A stretch of 7,298 bases of DNA from NCBI GenBank assembly GCA_025354075.1, contig JANXNO010000517.1, positions 1 to 7,298 of the forward strand, given 5' to 3'. The notes under the pieces were generated by a model. It was not told the origin of the DNA, did not search any database, and saw only the letters and a list, made by a program, of their open reading frames with translations. Numbering within the stretch: position 1 is the first letter of the stretch; each line of letters opens with the position of its first letter. Made by a program: the position numbers and the translations under genes. Below are positions 5,549 to 7,298 of this stretch, piece after piece. Origin of the DNA: Burkholderiales bacterium (GTDB lineage: Bacteria; Pseudomonadota; Gammaproteobacteria; Burkholderiales; Casimicrobiaceae).

Positions 5549-6211
5549 ATGAAAAAAATAATTCGCTTCATTGCAGTCGGCGCAACGGCCCTCACACTCC
5601 TCCCGGCTCACGCACAGACTGTCGCGAGCGCTGTCGACAAGCCGCGCGTCGAAATGAAAACCAGCCTTGGCAGCATCGTCATTGAGCTCGACCCAGTCGC
5701 CGCACCGAAGTCCGTCGCTAACTTTCTGGAATACGTCAAGTCGGGTTTCTACGACGGCACGGTGTATCACCGCGTGATCAAAGGCTTTATGGCCCAGGGC
5801 GGCGGCTTCGACAAAACGCTGAAGCAAAAAGAAACGCGTGCGCCGATCATGAACGAAGGCGAAGCCGCAGAGAAAGCGGGCCTCAAAAATGATCGCGGCA
5901 CGATCTCAATGGCTCGCACCGGTGACCCGCATTCGGCCACCGCCCAGTTCTACATCAACTACAAAGACAACACGATGCTTGATGCGTCAAGCGCCAAAAA
6001 CAATATGCCACCGCCCTGCAAGGTGGAAAATCCGCCAGCGCAGTGCAAGCAATACGGCTGGGGCTACACCGCCTTTGGGCGCGTAGTTCAGGGCATGGAT
6101 ATTGTCGACAAAATGGCTGAAGTGCCCACCGGGGCGGGTGGCATGTTCCCGTCTGACGTGCCGCAAACACAGATCGTGATCGAAAAAGTTACTCTCCTTA
6201 CCAAGAAATAA
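5549..6211 (+). CDS. ppiA: Periplasmic cyclophilin-type peptidyl-prolyl isomerase
   Basis: The 220-residue protein catalyses cis-trans isomerisation of prolyl bonds in exported proteins. Residues 1-22 are a clear signal peptide (MKKIIRF, hydrophobic core, cleavage after AHA). The cyclophilin domain covers about 33-217 and keeps the active-site signature YHRVIKGFMAQGGGF (73-87; R75, F80, Q83), then GTISMAR (117-123) and QFYIN (133-137). An insertion at about 147-168, with C157 and C166 in a Pro-rich loop, is absent from the cytoplasmic paralogue next door and could form a disulfide. The ATG at 5549 was chosen because it starts the signal peptide; an in-frame start at 5486 would overlap the preceding gene and add 21 residues. 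It lies 22 bp after the transpeptidase stop, has no evident Shine-Dalgarno and is followed by ppiB after 8 bp. Confidence 0.93.
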   Translation: MKKIIRFIAVGATALTLLPAHAQTVASAVDKPRVEMKTSLGSIVIELDPVAAPKSVANFLEYVKSGFYDGTVYHRVIKGFMAQGGGFDKTLKQKETRAPIMNEGEAAEKAGLKNDRGTISMARTGDPHSATAQFYINYKDNTMLDASSAKNNMPPPCKVENPPAQCKQYGWGYTAFGRVVQGMDIVDKMAEVPTGAGGMFPSDVPQTQIVIEKVTLLTKK

Positions 6212-6219
6212 ACAAACAC

Positions 6220-6729
6220 ATGGCGTTAGTTAAATTCACCACCAATCACGGCGACTTCACCCTCGATATCGATGAAGTCAACGCCCCGATCACCGCTGCT
6301 AATTTTTTGCAATACGTGCGTGACGGCCATTACAACAACACGATCTTTCATCGTGTAATCGAAGGCTTCATGGTTCAGGGCGGTGGCTTTGAGCCCGGCA
6401 TGAAACAAAAATCCGGGCGAGATCCGATTGCGCATGAAGGCCCAGCCACCAGCAAAGCAGGCCTCAAAAACACGATGTACACGGTCGCCATGGCGCGCAC
6501 CAATGAGCCGCACTCCGGCTCGTCACAGTTCTTCATCAACATCGCCGACAACGCTTTCCTCGACTTCAAGGAAGCATCCGGCAATTCTTGGGGCTACACC
6601 GTCTTCGGCAAGGTCGCCGAAGGCACCGATACCGTCGACAAAATCAAGAACGTAAAAACCGGCACCAGCGGCTTTCACCAGAACGTGCCGACGGATGATG
6701 TAACGGTCAGCAAAGCCGTAATCCTCTAG
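6220..6729 (+). CDS. ppiB: Cytoplasmic cyclophilin-type peptidyl-prolyl isomerase
   Basis: The 169-residue protein is close to the usual PpiB length (164 in E. coli) and has no signal peptide, so it should act in the cytoplasm. Nearly the whole chain is one cyclophilin domain. The signature FHRVIEGFMVQGGGF spans 43-57 (catalytic R45, with F50 and Q53), followed by TVAMAR (88-93), SSQFFIN (101-107) and WGYTVFG (124-130). It is a tandem paralogue of the preceding periplasmic enzyme: blocks such as HRVI-GFM-QGGGF and AGLKN are shared, but the signal peptide and the cysteine-containing loop are missing. The start is 8 bp after the ppiA stop, without a recognisable Shine-Dalgarno, so coupled translation is likely. 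ppiB next to lpxH is a known arrangement in proteobacteria, which supports both names. Confidence 0.95.
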   Translation: MALVKFTTNHGDFTLDIDEVNAPITAANFLQYVRDGHYNNTIFHRVIEGFMVQGGGFEPGMKQKSGRDPIAHEGPATSKAGLKNTMYTVAMARTNEPHSGSSQFFINIADNAFLDFKEASGNSWGYTVFGKVAEGTDTVDKIKNVKTGTSGFHQNVPTDDVTVSKAVIL

Positions 6730-6781
6730 TCGTTGCACGGCCCTTGGTCGCGCGCCTTGATTCACCGTGCGGGTGACTTCG

Positions 6782-7298
6782 ATGCGCGCGATTTTCATTT
6801 CTGACCTGCATTTGCGCGAGGGCGACACCGCCACTCAGGCGCAGTTCGATGCCTTCATGCAACAGGCCGCGCCTGGTGCAGATCAGCTATACGTGCTCGG
6901 TGATTTGCTGCATGTCTGGCTCGGTGATGCGATGCTGGCAGGTGACGCTCACGCGCTGAAAATCGTCGCGCAGTTCAAAGCACTCGGTGACAACGGCACA
7001 AAAATCTTCATGGCTCGCGGTAACCGCGACTTCATGATTGGCAGCGCTTTCGCGCGTGCCGCAGGCGCAACTTTGCTTAACGAGCAAACCGTGATTGATC
7101 TCGGCGGTCGCACCACACTGCTGCTGCACGGCGACGAACTCTGCACTGACGACATCCGCTATCAACGCGCTCGTCGAGTGCTACGTACCGACCTCTTCCG
7201 TATCGTCGGCAACGCGTTACCACGTTCCACTCGCTTAGCCATCGCCCGCAAACTGCGCACGGAGAGCGACCAGCATAAATCGCAAACTTCCATGGCCA
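6782..7298 (+). CDS. lpxH: UDP-2,3-diacylglucosamine diphosphatase, 5' part
   Basis: LpxH hydrolyses UDP-2,3-diacylglucosamine to lipid X and UMP, the fourth step of lipid A synthesis, at the inner face of the inner membrane. The window holds 172 codons and ends inside the gene; E. coli LpxH is 240 residues, so roughly 70 are missing, including the last two metal-binding histidines. Metallophosphoesterase motifs seen are SDLH (D8, H10), GD (D41), GNRD (N81) and HGDELCTDD (H116). The alignment to E. coli continues through a basic segment before the edge. At 44-50 the sequence HVWLGDA differs from the E. coli EAWIGDD. The ATG at 6782 is preceded by GGGTG at 6771-6775, a plausible ribosome site, and gives the usual N-terminus; in-frame GTG codons at 6767 and 6773 are less likely. 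It lies 52 bp after ppiB on the same strand. Confidence 0.92.
   Translation, partial: MRAIFISDLHLREGDTATQAQFDAFMQQAAPGADQLYVLGDLLHVWLGDAMLAGDAHALKIVAQFKALGDNGTKIFMARGNRDFMIGSAFARAAGATLLNEQTVIDLGGRTTLLLHGDELCTDDIRYQRARRVLRTDLFRIVGNALPRSTRLAIARKLRTESDQHKSQTSMA

Overview
The window looks like ordinary chromosome of a Gram-negative bacterium, most likely a betaproteobacterium. That assignment is inferred from the gene families, from the ppiA-ppiB-lpxH order and from the paired Cds6-type genes; no rRNA or other marker gene is present. The DNA is moderately GC-rich in the genes and clearly AT-rich in the one large intergenic region. I see no tRNA, rRNA, CRISPR array, insertion sequence, attachment site or origin.

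Left part (1-1586, minus strand): the first 528 codons of a large exported repeat protein whose 3' end lies outside the window. It has a signal peptide, a roughly 200-residue N-terminal domain of unknown function and then DUF11-type beta-sandwich repeats, each exactly 139 residues (417 bp) long. Long plus-strand open frames over this gene are antisense shadows.

Middle (1587-2227): a roughly 640-bp AT-rich divergent intergenic region with an unusual density of perfect dyads and a cluster of GACTT/AAGTC pentamers. It should hold the promoters for the repeat protein (leftward) and for nudC (rightward).

Right part (2228-7298, all plus strand): six co-directional genes. They are nudC (NADH/NAD+ diphosphatase), an exported TPR protein with a C-terminal Cds6/NTF2-like domain, an exported YkuD-type L,D-transpeptidase with a related C-terminal Cds6 domain, a periplasmic cyclophilin (ppiA), a cytoplasmic cyclophilin (ppiB), and the first 172 codons of lpxH (lipid A synthesis). 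From the TPR gene to ppiB the gaps are only 8-22 bp, so these four are probably one transcript. lpxH follows after 52 bp and nudC precedes by 94 bp.

Functionally the right-hand cluster is about the cell envelope: peptidoglycan remodelling, periplasmic protein folding and lipid A synthesis. nudC looks like a housekeeping neighbour. The least explained parts are the N-terminal domain of the repeat protein, the pair of Cds6-domain proteins and the intergenic regulatory region.
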